DNA from: Incurvaria masculella
Taxonomy: Eukaryota > Arthropoda > Insecta > Lepidoptera > Incurvariidae
Direction: 5' to 3'
DNA: 64,000 nt
Assembly (NCBI GenBank): GCA_946894095.1
Contig: OX335642.1
Coordinates: 26,113,021-26,177,020 of the forward strand
Position 1 is the stretch's first letter, and every line of letters begins with the position of its first letter. Positions 53,721-64,000 of the stretch are shown in pieces. The position numbers and the translations under genes were made by a program. The notes under the pieces were generated by a model. It saw only the letters and a program-made list of their open reading frames with translations. It had not been told where the DNA came from and ran no database searches.

Positions 53721-54888
53721 ATAATGTATTTTTTAGCTCCAATCGACCAATGTGCAATGTCCAATAAACCGATGTGCAACCAAAAGGTAGAAGTAATAGA
53801 AAAAACCAATCACGCGTGAACATGTTCACTCGCCGAGGGTCGCGTGACTGCTGGACGCGGGCATGGGTCATGTCGGGAATATCACAACAAGAAAATGAAG
53901 AAATTCGCCCTAACCTGATGATTATTTTGCAATTTCATACAAAATTATATTTTTCTCAAAAAGTATGACATTTTGAGCAAAAGTAATTAGTACAATTATA
54001 TAAGTGTACGTATATTGCTAATGTATTTCAGAATTTTCAAACAACCGTAAATAGGAGAACGATTAAAAAAAAAGGCGTGACACCGGCAAACACGAGAGCT
54101 ATACCATAAGGGTTTTGTTTTTTGCAAAAGAAATAGTTCATATTGAAAATACAACAATACTTTTATTATTCAAAACATTATAAATAATATGCTTAATGAT
54201 CGATGAACCTTAACTTGGTTCTCCCATCATTTTCTTACTCCTCAGGTCGTTAACTGTGGTTTTATCAGGTTTCTGATTTATGACTTAACGTAACAAATAT
54301 AGGCTTCCGTGAGCTTAGAACGATTTATAATGTCCGTGCAAAATGACGCGTCGCCCTGCTCGTAAGTGATGTGAAAAGTCGACATTAATTTCCACTTCCG
54401 TGAAACTTTCTGTGAACGACTGAATTTTGTTTGCCTGAATTTCCTTTTGTTCAAGTGAAGAAGGTTTTTATACTCAAATTCTGTCCTTTGTTAGGCTTAT
54501 GAAATTGATAGCTTGTCGCCTGTGCCTCCCGCCTCCTGATTGTAGGGTGACCAGATTGAATGTCCTTCCTGAGAAACCTTTTTAAAAAAACTAAGGAGAT
54601 TGCTTCTTTGCTCGAGCTCTGATTTCATAACATTCACAAATAACATTACTAAGAATGTCAGATTTTCCACTTAAGTGAGTTGAACTTTTGTCAACCTGCC
54701 GGTATTGCAGATTTCTCTCATATTTATTTTTAATCATTCGTTATTTTTTTTAAACTATTTCAATTTTAACTAAATTCAAACAAATCCTTTTTTTTTCACA
54801 ACAAAGCCTTCACCTAAAAGGGGTTCGACGACCTTCATGAGATTTCTAACTTTCATAGGGAGTGCAGACCGGACCAGGTACTCATGTC
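53721..54888. other. No supported gene
   Basis: AT-rich unique DNA; nothing recognised. Confidence 0.5.
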
Positions 54889-55092
54889 GATAAAACAAAC
54901 CGTATTTCGGGCCAATACAAAGATATTACATGTGTCACCAAAACAAGTCATGTTTGTGGTCAGTAAAGACAATATGTAACAATACACACACAATATGTGT
55001 CACTAAAACAAATCATATGTAGTTGGGTTAATACAAAAGATATTACGCGTGTCACCAAAACAAACCACATTACGGGTCGATGCAAAGATCGA
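54889..55092 (+). repeat. Degenerate minisatellite, about four units of 46-65 bp
   Basis: Units start with A(Y)YAAAACAA near 54891, 54937, 55002 and 55054. They share RTCAT or CCACAT, GGGTYRATRCAAAGATATTA and GTGTCAC. Unit length varies because of small internal insertions (an ACACAC run in the second unit). Confidence 0.75.
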
Positions 55093-55496
55093 ACCTATAT
55101 GGTCTAACAGATTCACTTAGTATTAATTTTTTGGGGTTTTTCGGTCAACATACCGCTATTAAAACTATCAAACATAGCTATTTTCTTTTTCTTGACTTAA
55201 CCAACGCACCGACTATAGCTGTGACCTAAAAATATATAATTCATTTTCGTTATGTGTAAAAAGACGCAGCACTTCTACTTTCACGTGGTCACCTCCTGCG
55301 GTCTTTGAAAAATATTAAGCTGTACGTTGCGAGAGCGCCTCAGGGGTTCTGCGGTCAAATTTCCTTTACGAAGATTTACAAACACGGCCAGAGGCTTTGG
55401 AATTGTGAATTTTGCTCTGTATACACTAACGCGTTCATACTTGTGTTTTAGCCAATATAAAACAAATAGATGTACTTTTCGATTTTGTCTACTCTC
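55093..55496. other. No supported gene
   Basis: Both strands are open for 75-92 codons at 55281-55605, part of it inside the SINE head that follows. No motif recognised. Confidence 0.4.
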
Positions 55497-55580
55497 TGAG
55501 CGGCTCATAACTCAGAGGCGAGAGCACTTGCCTTCAATGCCAGAGGTCATGGGTCAAATTTGGATGGATTATAAAAGTGG
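55497..55580 (+). mobile_element. tRNA-headed SINE, head only
   Basis: GAGCGGCTCATAACTCAGAG, GCACTTGCCTTCAATGCCAG and a decayed B box GGGTCAAATTT match the tRNA-type head of this family. The body does not follow. Confidence 0.65.
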
Positions 55581-56200
55581 AGCATTCACTGTTTTGGATT
55601 TCTGACCCTTTCAGCGAAGGTAAATAATGCATTTTTAAATATTTCTGAAGGTATTTGTGTAGGATGTTTGTAGGACTCTTTGATCTTGGAAGCCTTTTCA
55701 ACTACCTGAAGAGTTTTGGTAAACAGTCAAAAAACAACTTAATGCCTCCTGCACAGGGAACATTTTTCTACGCGATATACATCAACCAAACCTTTTCCAG
55801 GGCTCGCGCCTTTTTAAAATATATTATTTATTCATAAAGTTTATTTGTTGAATAATTTTGGTTAAATGAGGCATGACTGACTAAGGGCTCATTGCATTAA
55901 GAGGACTTTTGCGTTTCCAAAAAATGGATGCGTTTTTAATGCTCCTGAGAAATTCTTTTGTAATATCTTCAAAATACAATCATTATATAGTAATTTATCT
56001 TGAGGCCACAACAAATGGGTATCCTTTTTGTCACAAACAGGTTATTCTCATTTGTACTTACCATAAAATATACCATATATTGTCACAAAAAAAACCATTA
56101 ATTCATTGCAATGAAAGAGTAAGCATGTTGACCGAAAGCGTATGGTCATGATTAATTTAATGTTTTTAATTATGTCTTAATTGTTGAGTACCCAACTTTA
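55581..56200. other. No supported gene
   Basis: AT-rich; frames of 60-80 codons at 55655 and 55909 (plus strand) have no recognised motif. Confidence 0.45.
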
Positions 56201-56550
56201 GTTTATGTAACTGGACATGGATGGCTAATACCAAACTGAACGTCAGATATTAGGCGAGTGCACCACATGGGAACTAGGTGCCGTTCCGAGACCTTCTTTA
56301 AATTGCTCGGATACATTGAACCGGGTGAAAAACACGGACAATTTTCATTTCCGCTTGAACCATCGTTCCTTCAATGCGATGGTACCAACCTGGCGTGATT
56401 AACCCTACCACCTATGAAGTAAGGAAGGAGACCTATAGTTTTATGTGGAATTCGAACCACAGGTTGAAAATGGTCACCCATCCAGAACCTAGTCTCGCTC
56501 AGAGGTGCTTACCCAGTTTATCGATTCGCAAGGCGTCGCGGCTGACCTTC
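56201..56550 (-). mobile_element. Chimeric SINE (minus strand), near full length
   Basis: Minus-strand order: GGTCAGCCGCGACGCC, GATAAACTGGGTAAGCACCT, the 5S-type GGATGGGTGACCATTTTC, GTGGTTCGAATTCC, the body, and a tail with CCATCCATGTCCAGTTACAT. It has the same head type as the copy at 61584. The tRNA-like A-box portion is worn. Confidence 0.8.
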
Positions 56551-57549
56551 CTGCTAACAGAAATAAATTTTTGTGATTTCGCCGTGTCTCAAAGCAAATG
56601 TATTTATAGTGAACTGGATTTAAGAAATCCTATGCGCTTCTTAATTCTAAAGTTCTATCTATGAAGGTGCAGCAAGCCTTTGGTACTTTTTTAATATTAT
56701 ATCCCAAGTCTAATTGAAAATTTCTAAATTCTTTGAGTTCGAGACTATTTGAAATAAAAGTTTAGTCAATGATAAAATATTAAGCATTCTTCGGAACCAT
56801 AAATGACACCAATAAGATGGGTACTACGGGACCAATCATCGGTGCTCAGGAGCCGAAAATGCTACTCGAAATTTGTTTTGTTTTGATAGTTTCACTAGTA
56901 ATGTCATCATCTGCTAGTTGAGTCATCTACCGCATTCCGTTTTTTTTATTTGAATAAACGCGCTGTCGGCTTGCAGACGGCCTAAGCAAGTTCAAATAAC
57001 ATATGGTAAAGCTAGGCGTCGACTAGGTACACCGAATCGAAAAAAAAAAATCTCCTACCTACTCACACTATGAAACAACATACAATTTCTCTGGGCCTAG
57101 CGCAGTTGTATTTCGTGGTCATATTGAATCCGGAACACATCATTAGATGAGATTATGTTAGGTAAACATTTTAGCTATCGAAAAATATTGCCACCCTAGA
57201 ATAGTCCGTAAGATTATCAAGATGTCTCAAAACATGCTCAATTCACTAGATAATACTCGTTTAAACTGTAGGTGTCATGGAACCTGGTTCTCACCACTCT
57301 ACGACTAAGTTCAATCGTCTGCCTTATCAACCACAGGAAAACATATTGAGTACTTTATTCTTGTCAACGGGAGTACGGAACAAAGTTGAAAGAAATTTTC
57401 AGACTATCCACAGCCATCAATATAGTCTTCGCCGCTCGCGGTTGAAAGAAAATGTTCTGCCAACCGCGGGCCTTTCTGCACGCGCTCACTCGCCCTTATG
57501 TTGGATCCCATGCGATGGTCCAAAACGTTGGCCAATATGAACATAAAAT
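56551..57549. other. No supported gene
   Basis: An 87-codon plus-strand frame (57277-57540) lies immediately before the LINE. It has no recognised motif and could be worn upstream LINE sequence or unique DNA. Confidence 0.4.
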
Positions 57550-58892
57550 ACAAGTGTGGTAAGCTAAGTGGTCTACAAACCACAAGCGGTGGTAATGGGA
57601 GGGATTAGGTCTAATTATATTAATATACCATCTGGCGTACCCCAGGGCTCGATCCTCGGACCACTGCTTTATAACGCTTATATCTGTGACATTGGTGCCT
57701 CTATATCAAGATCAAATTTTTTTCTGTACGCGGATGACAAAAAAGTCATAAAAGTTATCAAGAACCTAGAAGATTGCAATGACCTACAATGCGATTTGAA
57801 TCAACTGTCCAGTTACTACAAGCGAAACAGAATTAATATCAACGCCAGTAAATGTTCAAAAATCACATTTACTCGAAGATTGAAACCCATACAATTCGGC
57901 TTCACAATTAATAACTAATTTCTAATCATAACATAAAATTCTAATCACACAGATGACTTCAGTGCAGATTTAGGTGTATTACTGGATTCAAAACTTCTCT
58001 TTACAGATCACATCGACACCATAACTGATAAAGCTTATAAAAACTTAGGATTTATCTTGCGAGTGGGGAAACATTTTTCAAAAATCGAATGCTTGAGAAC
58101 GCTACTATGCATATGTACGTAGCACTCTTGAGTACGCATCCACAATTTGGTCACCCCAGTACACAACTCATAAAGCACAAATTGAGATTATTCAGCGTAA
58201 AATTATTAAGTTTCTAGATTTTAAGTCTAAACGCAGTTATAACTCATATACTGAGAGTTGTAACCACTACAACCGTCTAACCCTAGAAGAAAGACTACTA
58301 AAGTTAGATATGGCATTTTTATTTGACCTAGTCAACAGCAGTGTTGATTGCCCACAACTGATAGCTGAAATCAAGTATAATGCTCCAGTCCGCCGCTAAA
58401 ACGCACCAAATATGCTCAAAATGCAACAATAACACGAATAACTAACACTTATAATAATCATTTTAGTTCACAAGATATATTTACTTCAAGTAGAAATGTA
58501 TTTAAAATTGCAATAAAAAAACAAATAATACTTAATATGTAGACTAAAAGATACATTGGCAAAATTTCAATAACTTAAATTTTATCTTATACTCTGTGTC
58601 TCTAAACTTGTAACCTTTTACACAAACACACCCTCACACACCCTCTCACACACCCTCTCACACACATACACGTACACTTACATTAGACAAGTAACACACA
58701 ACATCGCAATATACATAATTATACTGAAAACTAAACAACACACAGCACACGTCAACATGGCACACATCTTTATCTTTTTAAAGTAGTGGTACCCTGTAAT
58801 TGGCTTTAATTTCTGTATTTAGTATTTAACGATCAATTGTTTAGTTTTTAAGCTGTTGGTGTACCTAAATAAATAAAATAAAATAAAATATT
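57550..58892 (+). pseudogene. Jockey-type LINE, reverse-transcriptase core to 3' end, decayed
   Basis: The frame at 57568-57918 holds two catalytic boxes of a non-LTR reverse transcriptase: PSGVPQGSILGPLLYN (residues 21-36) and FFLYADD (51-57), followed by a typical KCSKITF box. Translation continues in the same frame through two stops (57916, 57934) into DDFSADLGVLLDSKLLF. After a one-base shift near 58110 it gives RSTLEYASTIWSPQY and the C-terminus; a second shift near 58390 leads to a final stop at 58540. A CA-rich 3' UTR follows, ending in a (TAAAA)n tail at 58868-58890. The endonuclease and start of the RT are missing. Family matches the minus-strand copy at 40-41.3 kb. Confidence 0.88.
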
Positions 58893-59987
58893 GTTGAAAC
58901 AATCACAGTTTCGTAAAATCATTTGCGACCCGAATCGTATCGGCGTTACAACGCTCGCTAAGCAATTTTTAAGGTGATGCGGCTCGACTCTATTCGACGC
59001 GCCTCTAGTCGACGCCACCTTTAAGACTGATACAGGTTGCGCCCGTGCCTAACGATGAGAACCTGTTTAATTCATCTAACAGGAGGCGGCAGATTTTACT
59101 GAGGAGCAGATCTTCCTACCGACTGCGTGGCAGATTTCCTTCCTCGATTTGTGTTCGTGTCGTAGGTCACATTCATCCTTTTCAAATAATTATTTTTGGT
59201 TGATAATTAATTAATTTCGTGTTGGTTGCGATGAATTGTTTTTACCCATAGGAAACCTGTGCATTGGGGTTCCATGCTATCCACGTAAACTTAAAAATTG
59301 TAAACTTAATCATTAATCACCAGGAGATTATGGCGACGTAAATAATATGTGAAATATTTGCGCTGTCCTCTTGGGAAAGTCGCTATGGGATGCACCATTA
59401 GACTAGGAATTAAGGCATTTTCATGGTTTTTTTTGTTGTTGTTTGCGGTTGCGAATATGTCAAAAACTGACAGCGCTGCCAACCGCGCCTCACTTTTCGT
59501 GATGCCAAATCCAAGCTTAATTTACGCTTCCATAAGCGTGTTTATTTGTAGGATAAATATTATCATTTCATTACGTTATCGGTCATTGTCGCTATTTCAC
59601 TCCAAGAAATAATTTAAGGCCGGGTAATTCATCCAATGAGACGGAACAAATGGCGGGGACTCCAAACGTCCCGTCGCCTCCATAACAAAGGGCTGTCAAC
59701 AATTAAGTTCCAAGCGTGGCCGCGGGCGGCGTGGCTGGCCTATTTGGCGCTACTGTTGCAGCGCCCGCTTTTGACGGCTCAAAGTTAACCCCTAAAGGCG
59801 AATAATTCCTTTGGATTTCCTTTGGTTTTGAAAATAGGGCGCTAGCAGAGCTTCGGTGTATTGAAATTATCGCTTGCCAAATTGTAATCTAAGCTCCTTT
59901 TGCTTGAAAAACTATTTAAAATCATTTGAGGATATATAGTAACGTCTACATTAAAGCTTGGAATCCGATTTTGAAAAGAATTGAAAA
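58893..59987. other. No supported gene; repeat-poor, locally GC-rich
   Basis: No mobile element is recognised in this 1.1 kb, unusual for the window. It contains a GC-rich stretch at 59615-59785 (GGCCGCGGGCGGCGTGGC, GCAGCGCCCGC) without a long frame. It could be a conserved regulatory region. Confidence 0.35.
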
Positions 59988-60133
59988 ATATTTTGGTAAA
60001 TTTTTTTGTCTGAAGCAGGTGAGTAATCAGCATTACCAATGAGAGACGGAAACGTCGCAAATATTTTGGTTAGTATATTTGTCTGTAGCGGGAGAGCAAT
60101 CAGCATTACCAATGAGAGACGGTAACGTCTTCG
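59988..60133 (+). repeat. 73-bp tandem duplication
   Basis: Two adjacent units start ATATTTTGGT at 59988 and 60061. They share TTGTCTGWAGCRGGWGAG, AATCAGCATTACCAATGAGA and GACGGWAACGTC. Divergence is moderate and concentrated in the first third. Confidence 0.85.
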
Positions 60134-60361
60134 TATCCATTTTAATACTTATAATACCAATTTAAAATGATACAATAAATTCACTGACGACCAGGGACCG
60201 TATCGGTTTACACGCAATTTCGAGTACGAATTGCGTCATAATAATGAAGTCACCGTGTACTGCTGAACACTATCTAAATACTCAAGACAAGTATCCATCC
60301 GAATGATGACTACACTTGAGTCCAAATATCTAACTCAACTTTTCATCTTGACAACATCAAT

Positions 60362-60436
60362 ACAAGTATGTGCGGCTCGTAGCCTAGTGGCGCGGGGACT
60401 GGCCTAGAGTACCAGAGGTCTGGGTTCAATGCCTGT
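60362..60436 (+). mobile_element. tRNA-derived SINE head, body missing
   Basis: TGCGGCTCGTAGCCTAGTGG, GACTGGCCTAGAGTACCAGA and B box GGTTCAATGCC are nearly identical to the head of the SINE at 8351. The sequence leaves the family right after the B box, so either a body deletion or a head-only insertion occurred. Confidence 0.75.
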
Positions 60437-60925
60437 TTGAACGGTGAGTTTATTTACCAAAGTAATCCCCCTGTGCTCTCCCGAACTGCCGAACATTCTG
60501 TTTACCTACTAAGTTGACCAGACTACGTGCTAGTGCTGTGATACTGCTACGGTCAATGTATCTTCACTGCCGTTCCATTTTTAGAAGCATCTGTGTACAT
60601 TGGAATTTTTACCACCATTAATCAAGATCAAGCCACCCGTAAAGGAATTAGGTTTTTTTTTTTTTTATTTCATTTATTTACATTTTTTGGTAGTCAAACT
60701 ACACCAAGTTACGTCACAAAGATCCGCGGATTCGATCAACCCAGTAAAGAAGAACCCGCAAAGAAACTTCAAGGGTTAACATAACATATTTTTCCGTCAC
60801 ATACCATAACATAACACGAGCTAATGTAATGAAGTAAAACATCTCGAGGGAACCCACCACCTCGTCGTAGGCTCATGACACAGTGAATGGGCTTGTTACT
60901 AGGTCTGTGTATCTAAATAAATCAT
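60437..60925. other. No supported gene
   Basis: AT-rich DNA with a T run near 60652. Nothing recognised. Confidence 0.5.
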
Positions 60926-61125
60926 TGTTTTTTTTATGTTACTGGACAAGGATGTCTAGTACTACACCTCATTATATACCTTACTTACTCTCATTATATA
61001 ATCTTAAATACACACAGATGGGAACTAGGTGCAATGCCCATCAATCAATATAAAAAAATCGGAACAATTTTCATTGCCGTCTTTATTACATGCTATTCTA
61101 GCAACCCGGGCGGGACTGATTTAGA
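60926..61125 (-). mobile_element. SINE body fragment (minus strand)
   Basis: Minus-strand landmarks: ATCAGTCCCGCCCGGGTTGC, GACGGCAATGAAAATTG, GCATTGCACCTAGTTCCCAT and a tail with CTTGTCCAGTAACATAAAAA. The head is absent and the middle is worn. Confidence 0.7.
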
Positions 61126-61583
61126 GGAAGTTAAAGAATCAAATTTACTTTTAGTGTCCAGTGCAAAAATCTAAAAAAGGGACCCTTACTCTGGTGTTTG
61201 TCAGTCACAAGTATTTTGTCCCTGATTGATCTTCTATTAAAGGTTGTTTGAAAATTATGGAAAAAAAAAACTTATATAGGCACACGTATGTAGTAATGAA
61301 CCAATTAATTGCTTTTGCTCAAAACGACATATTTTATTTAGAAAAAGCTAGATTATTCAAGCGTTATTTTTGTATGTAATAGAAAATAGTCTTCAGGCGA
61401 GGGCAAATTTCTTCCATGACCAGCAGTGGCCCTCGGCACTTTAACACATTCACGCTTGACTGGTTTTTTAACTATAGTCATACCATATGGTGCTCTAGAC
61501 TCTGTGCCTAAGCCCTCCGGAAAAGCGGCGGAATGTCTGCAATGTTTTATTTCATCACACATTTATTATTTATAACCAGCCTT
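61126..61583. other. No supported gene
   Basis: AT-rich DNA; a 69-codon minus-strand frame at 61353-61562 has no recognised motif. Confidence 0.45.
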
Positions 61584-61907
61584 TGTCAGCCTCGGTAGCC
61601 CAGTGGTGCGACGCCTTGCGAATAGATAAGCTAGGTAAGCACCTCTGAGCGCGGTTGGGTTCTGGATGGGTGACCATTTTCAACCGTTGAGGCTGGCCGT
61701 GGTTCAGCTATCACGAAAAACTGTAGGTCTCATTCCTTACTTACTAGGTCGCACTGAATGAACCATGATAGTTGACCGTGTTTTCCATATAGCCGAACAA
61801 TATAAGAAACGTCCTGGTATGGCACCTAGTTCCCATGTGGTGTGTTAGGCAAATATCTGACGTTCAGTTTGGTATTAGCCATCCATATCCAGTTACATAA
61901 AAAAACC
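61584..61907 (+). mobile_element. Chimeric tRNA/5S-headed SINE, internally shortened
   Basis: The head runs GTCAGCCTCGGTAGCCCAGT (A-box-like), CGACGCCTTGCGAATAGATA, GGTAAGCACCTCTGAGCG, then the 5S-like GGATGGGTGACC at about 61664. The body follows with a deletion after CTTACTAGGTCGCA (the GGTAGGGTTTA part is lost). The tail is complete: CCATCCATATCCAGTTACAT with an A run at 61905. Confidence 0.85.
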
Positions 61908-62569
61908 ACAAGTTTATCTTTTTATTAATAACGCCTTTTTCGTTTTAACCTTAAAACATTAACGTTAATGACAATTTAATCGAATATAATCACCAAACAA
62001 ACTAGGCCCGACGCAGTCCAACGGCTTGACAGTTCTCCGACCTAATCGAATAACCTGATTGGAGAACACGGCAAGAGTTGCGTGCCTAACTTAGTGCGTC
62101 CCGCTGTTCACAAGTTTGTTCGCGGGCGCTGCCATTCGATTAAAAAATCGTGTCGAAAGTGGGTCGGAGTGGAAAGATGAAAGTGGTCGCATAGAAAAGC
62201 GAATGAGAACAATTTTAGATTCTTCTTTTTTAAATAGTATTGATTTTTTCGTAAGTAAACAGGAGAACTATTTCCTTTTCTGAAATATTATCGAATGTGT
62301 ATTTTAATTGTCAATGGTTTCATCCTAGCGAATACAATTTTAACAAAGATATTTTCTACTTAAATCGTTAAAAAAAGTCATATGTAGAGCGAGGGATATT
62401 CAACACCTTATGTTTAATACAATTTTTTTCGTATAAACAAAATTGTTTCAAAAATAATCTATGGACATGATCATAAATTCAACATAAAATAGAAAAGTAA
62501 ATACACAATTCATTCAATTAGAAATTAAGTGATCTAAACATGTTAAAAATATTCTGATTATTTAAAAGA
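61908..62569. other. No supported gene
   Basis: AT-rich unique DNA; nothing recognised. Confidence 0.5.
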
Positions 62570-63037
62570 TATATATTGGTTTAAAAGATGTTGGTTAAAG
62601 TCAGAAATAATATTTTCCTTGAAGTTCTTTGGACTTATATATCCATGTTGAGTGCACTAATTAAGAGATGATGTCAAGAAAAAAAAATAGAACTTCATAA
62701 TGTTTTTTTATTTGCATGAAAAAAATCTAAAAAAATACATAATTTTTTTTCTTACCATAAATTTTAATTTGATTCCCTCGACACAGGAATATCTTAAAAA
62801 TCTTGGCCCCGGTTGCACGAAGAGACGACTGAGTTAATCAATGTTCAAACACGTCACTTTTAGTGATCCGCATAGAGTTCCTTCCATACTGTCCACACAA
62901 AGTGACGTGTTTGATCATACTATGACGTTGATTTTGATTTGTTGCCCGTTCGTGCCCGTCCGTGCCCTTAGTTACCTTCAAGAAAAAAAAGATTTCAGAC
63001 TTTAACCAACATCGGGATTCAACCGTAACACATATAT
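62570..63037. mobile_element. Inverted-repeat element, family T1 copy 2, carrying a nested MITE
   Basis: GATGTTGGTTAAAGTCAGAA on the left is mirrored by TTCAGACTTTAACCAACATC then GGGATTCAACCGTAACAC on the right. These are the same ends as the copy at 36371-36700 (CATGTTGAGTGCACTAATTA is also shared). A separate MITE is inserted at 62804-62970 and accounts for the extra length. Confidence 0.8.
62804..62970. mobile_element. CCCCGGTTGCACGAA-ended MITE, copy 2 (nested)
   Basis: GGCCCCGGTTGCACGAAGAG to CGTCCGTGCCC. The interior, with ACACGTCACTTTTAGTGATC and GTTCCTTCCATACTGTCCAC, is nearly identical to 49720-49882. An internal stem AACACGTCACTTT/AAAGTGACGTGTT is intact here but worn in the other copy. 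Confidence 0.8.
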
Positions 63038-63070
63038 TACATTAATTTTCATTGGATGTCATGTAGGTCT

Positions 63071-63361
63071 TTATTCGCCTGATGTGTCTTTCAGAAATTC
63101 ATCTGTGGAGTAATACGCTTTCTCCACCAGAAACAAGTTTAGCTTGGTAGTGAAGATGTTCACCGTCCCTGCGTTTTTATTTTTTTCACTTAAGTTATTG
63201 TAGTATTTGGGACCACATGTGTATACCAAAATTTCCGATCTTGTAAGCCGATGATTTATGTTACTTCGTAAGTGTCTGTTTCTGGTGGGAGAAGCGTTAT
63301 GACATGATAACTCTTCACTATATACAATCGGAGCGTCAAAATACTGTTCTATGATCTGCAA
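63071..63361 (-). pseudogene. Non-LTR retrotransposon C-terminal fragment
   Basis: A 96-codon minus-strand frame carries features of the end of CR1/Jockey/L2-type ORF2 proteins: an NASPTRNRHLRSNINHRLTR stretch, then CGPKYYNNLSEKNKNAG (compare G-P-x-L-W-N-x-L-P), then FTTKLNLFLVEKAYYSTDEF (compare F-K-x-x-L-x-x-Y-L). The reverse transcriptase is absent. It is a different family from the other LINE fragments in the window. Confidence 0.7.
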
Positions 63362-64000
63362 TCTGATGGTATCTCATTATAAATCGGCTTATGCATAAAA
63401 AAAATCATCTTTACGGGTACGACTTCTGGCTCCTGATAAACCAATATTCGATCTCCAGGTAAGCTCGTTTGGGCGATGGCGTTTTAAGTAGACAGAACGG
63501 GTGAAAACCCCCATAGCTATGAAGCCAAAAAACGCAGAGGCTGTGCATCTCCTTATGATGTTTTCCTTTACCGTAAGCATTGCTTTTTTATAAACGTCGA
63601 ATAAATCAACTACAAGACTCGGAGGAGAATAAATGTCATCGGTTGTTGCCTAAACAATATTGTAATATAGATAAATATAATGCAAGTTTATGTATACCTG
63701 CCGAAATTCAGAAAATATATTTGAGCTCATTTAAAGTTGATGCAAGCAAAAAAACCTGTTAAGTTTTTAAGGAACACAGCTTCAAGCTAAACATGTTGAC
63801 ATGATTGGCTTGGGGTTTAGTGAATTAGCGCCATCTATTAGTGTAGGGTCCGGGGCAGAAACTTGCTGATTTAAAAGGTCAATAAAAAATAGTAGAGAAA
63901 TCACTGTAATTATCTTTTATTGTAAAACACATTCATATTTTTTTTAAATTAAATAGTTTGAAGATGACATCGTCAAATGTGTTATCCGATTTCTGATGTT
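63362..64000. other. No supported gene
   Basis: AT-rich. AGCGCCATCTATTAGTGTAG near 63829 is a word frequent in insect repeats (also at about 35669). No gene recognised up to the window edge. Confidence 0.45.

Noticed and set aside
59349..59612. An 87-codon membrane protein
   Set aside because: Has one hydrophobic segment, but no start context, family motif or exon signals; likely a chance frame.
1..64000. An LTR retrotransposon or endogenous virus
   Set aside because: No long direct repeats, primer-binding site, gag, protease or integrase motif was found; all reverse-transcriptase pieces are of the non-LTR type.

Overview
This window looks like AT-rich intergenic or intronic DNA from an insect, most probably a moth or butterfly (Lepidoptera). 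The evidence is the kind of repeats it holds: five copies of the hairpin-rich element that starts GGGTTCCGTACCC and ends in a GCGAGTCCGACTCGC hairpin, elements bounded by ACCGACTTCAAA-type ends, CTAGCTGCGGTACCCG-type elements, short TTAGG telomere-like runs, and many 5'-truncated non-LTR retrotransposons. I found no complete host protein-coding gene, no convincing functional tRNA or rRNA gene, no CRISPR array and no bacterial-style operon. Almost every open frame over 60 codons is a chance AT-rich frame or lies inside a mobile element.

Layout. 1-3.1 kb: unique sequence, a CpG/GC-rich patch that could be a promoter (about 1.85-2.27 kb), one possible small exon (2440-2504) and a 131-bp tandem repeat. 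3.1-6 kb: possible exon pieces (3355-3440 plus strand; 5604-5784 minus strand) and a hAT-transposase-like remnant. 6-17 kb: SINEs with tRNA-like or 5S-like heads on one shared body, and a jockey-like LINE tail. 17.8-26.3 kb: a series of non-autonomous DNA transposons, namely a tandem pair with TTAA ends, a Mutator/Foldback-like element with 108-bp inverted ends and an exact 9-bp target duplication, an element carrying seven 16-bp-spaced pairs of a CGTATAAT-type motif, and a second TTAA family. 26-36 kb: an RTE endonuclease fragment, a CpG-rich patch with a strong splice donor (minus strand), several hairpin elements, TTAGG runs and a tRNA-like SINE head. 36-50 kb: further inverted-repeat elements, a 253-codon reverse-transcriptase C-terminus (minus strand), two jockey-like pieces in non-canonical order, a third TTAA copy and nested insertions. 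50-64 kb: an unrecognised coding-looking frame, more SINEs, a decayed LINE with GVPQGS and YADD motifs, minisatellites, and a MITE nested inside a larger inverted-repeat element.

How the parts relate. The non-LTR families (jockey-like, RTE-like, and a CR1/Jockey-type tail at 63.1-63.4 kb) are the likely source of the reverse transcriptase that moved the SINEs. The TTAA and Mutator-like elements carry no transposase and would have depended on enzymes encoded elsewhere. The most interesting items are the 9-bp-TSD foldback element, the paired CGTATAAT element, and the SINE family that joins a tRNA-type start to a 5S rRNA-type promoter segment on a body shared with pure tRNA-type SINEs.
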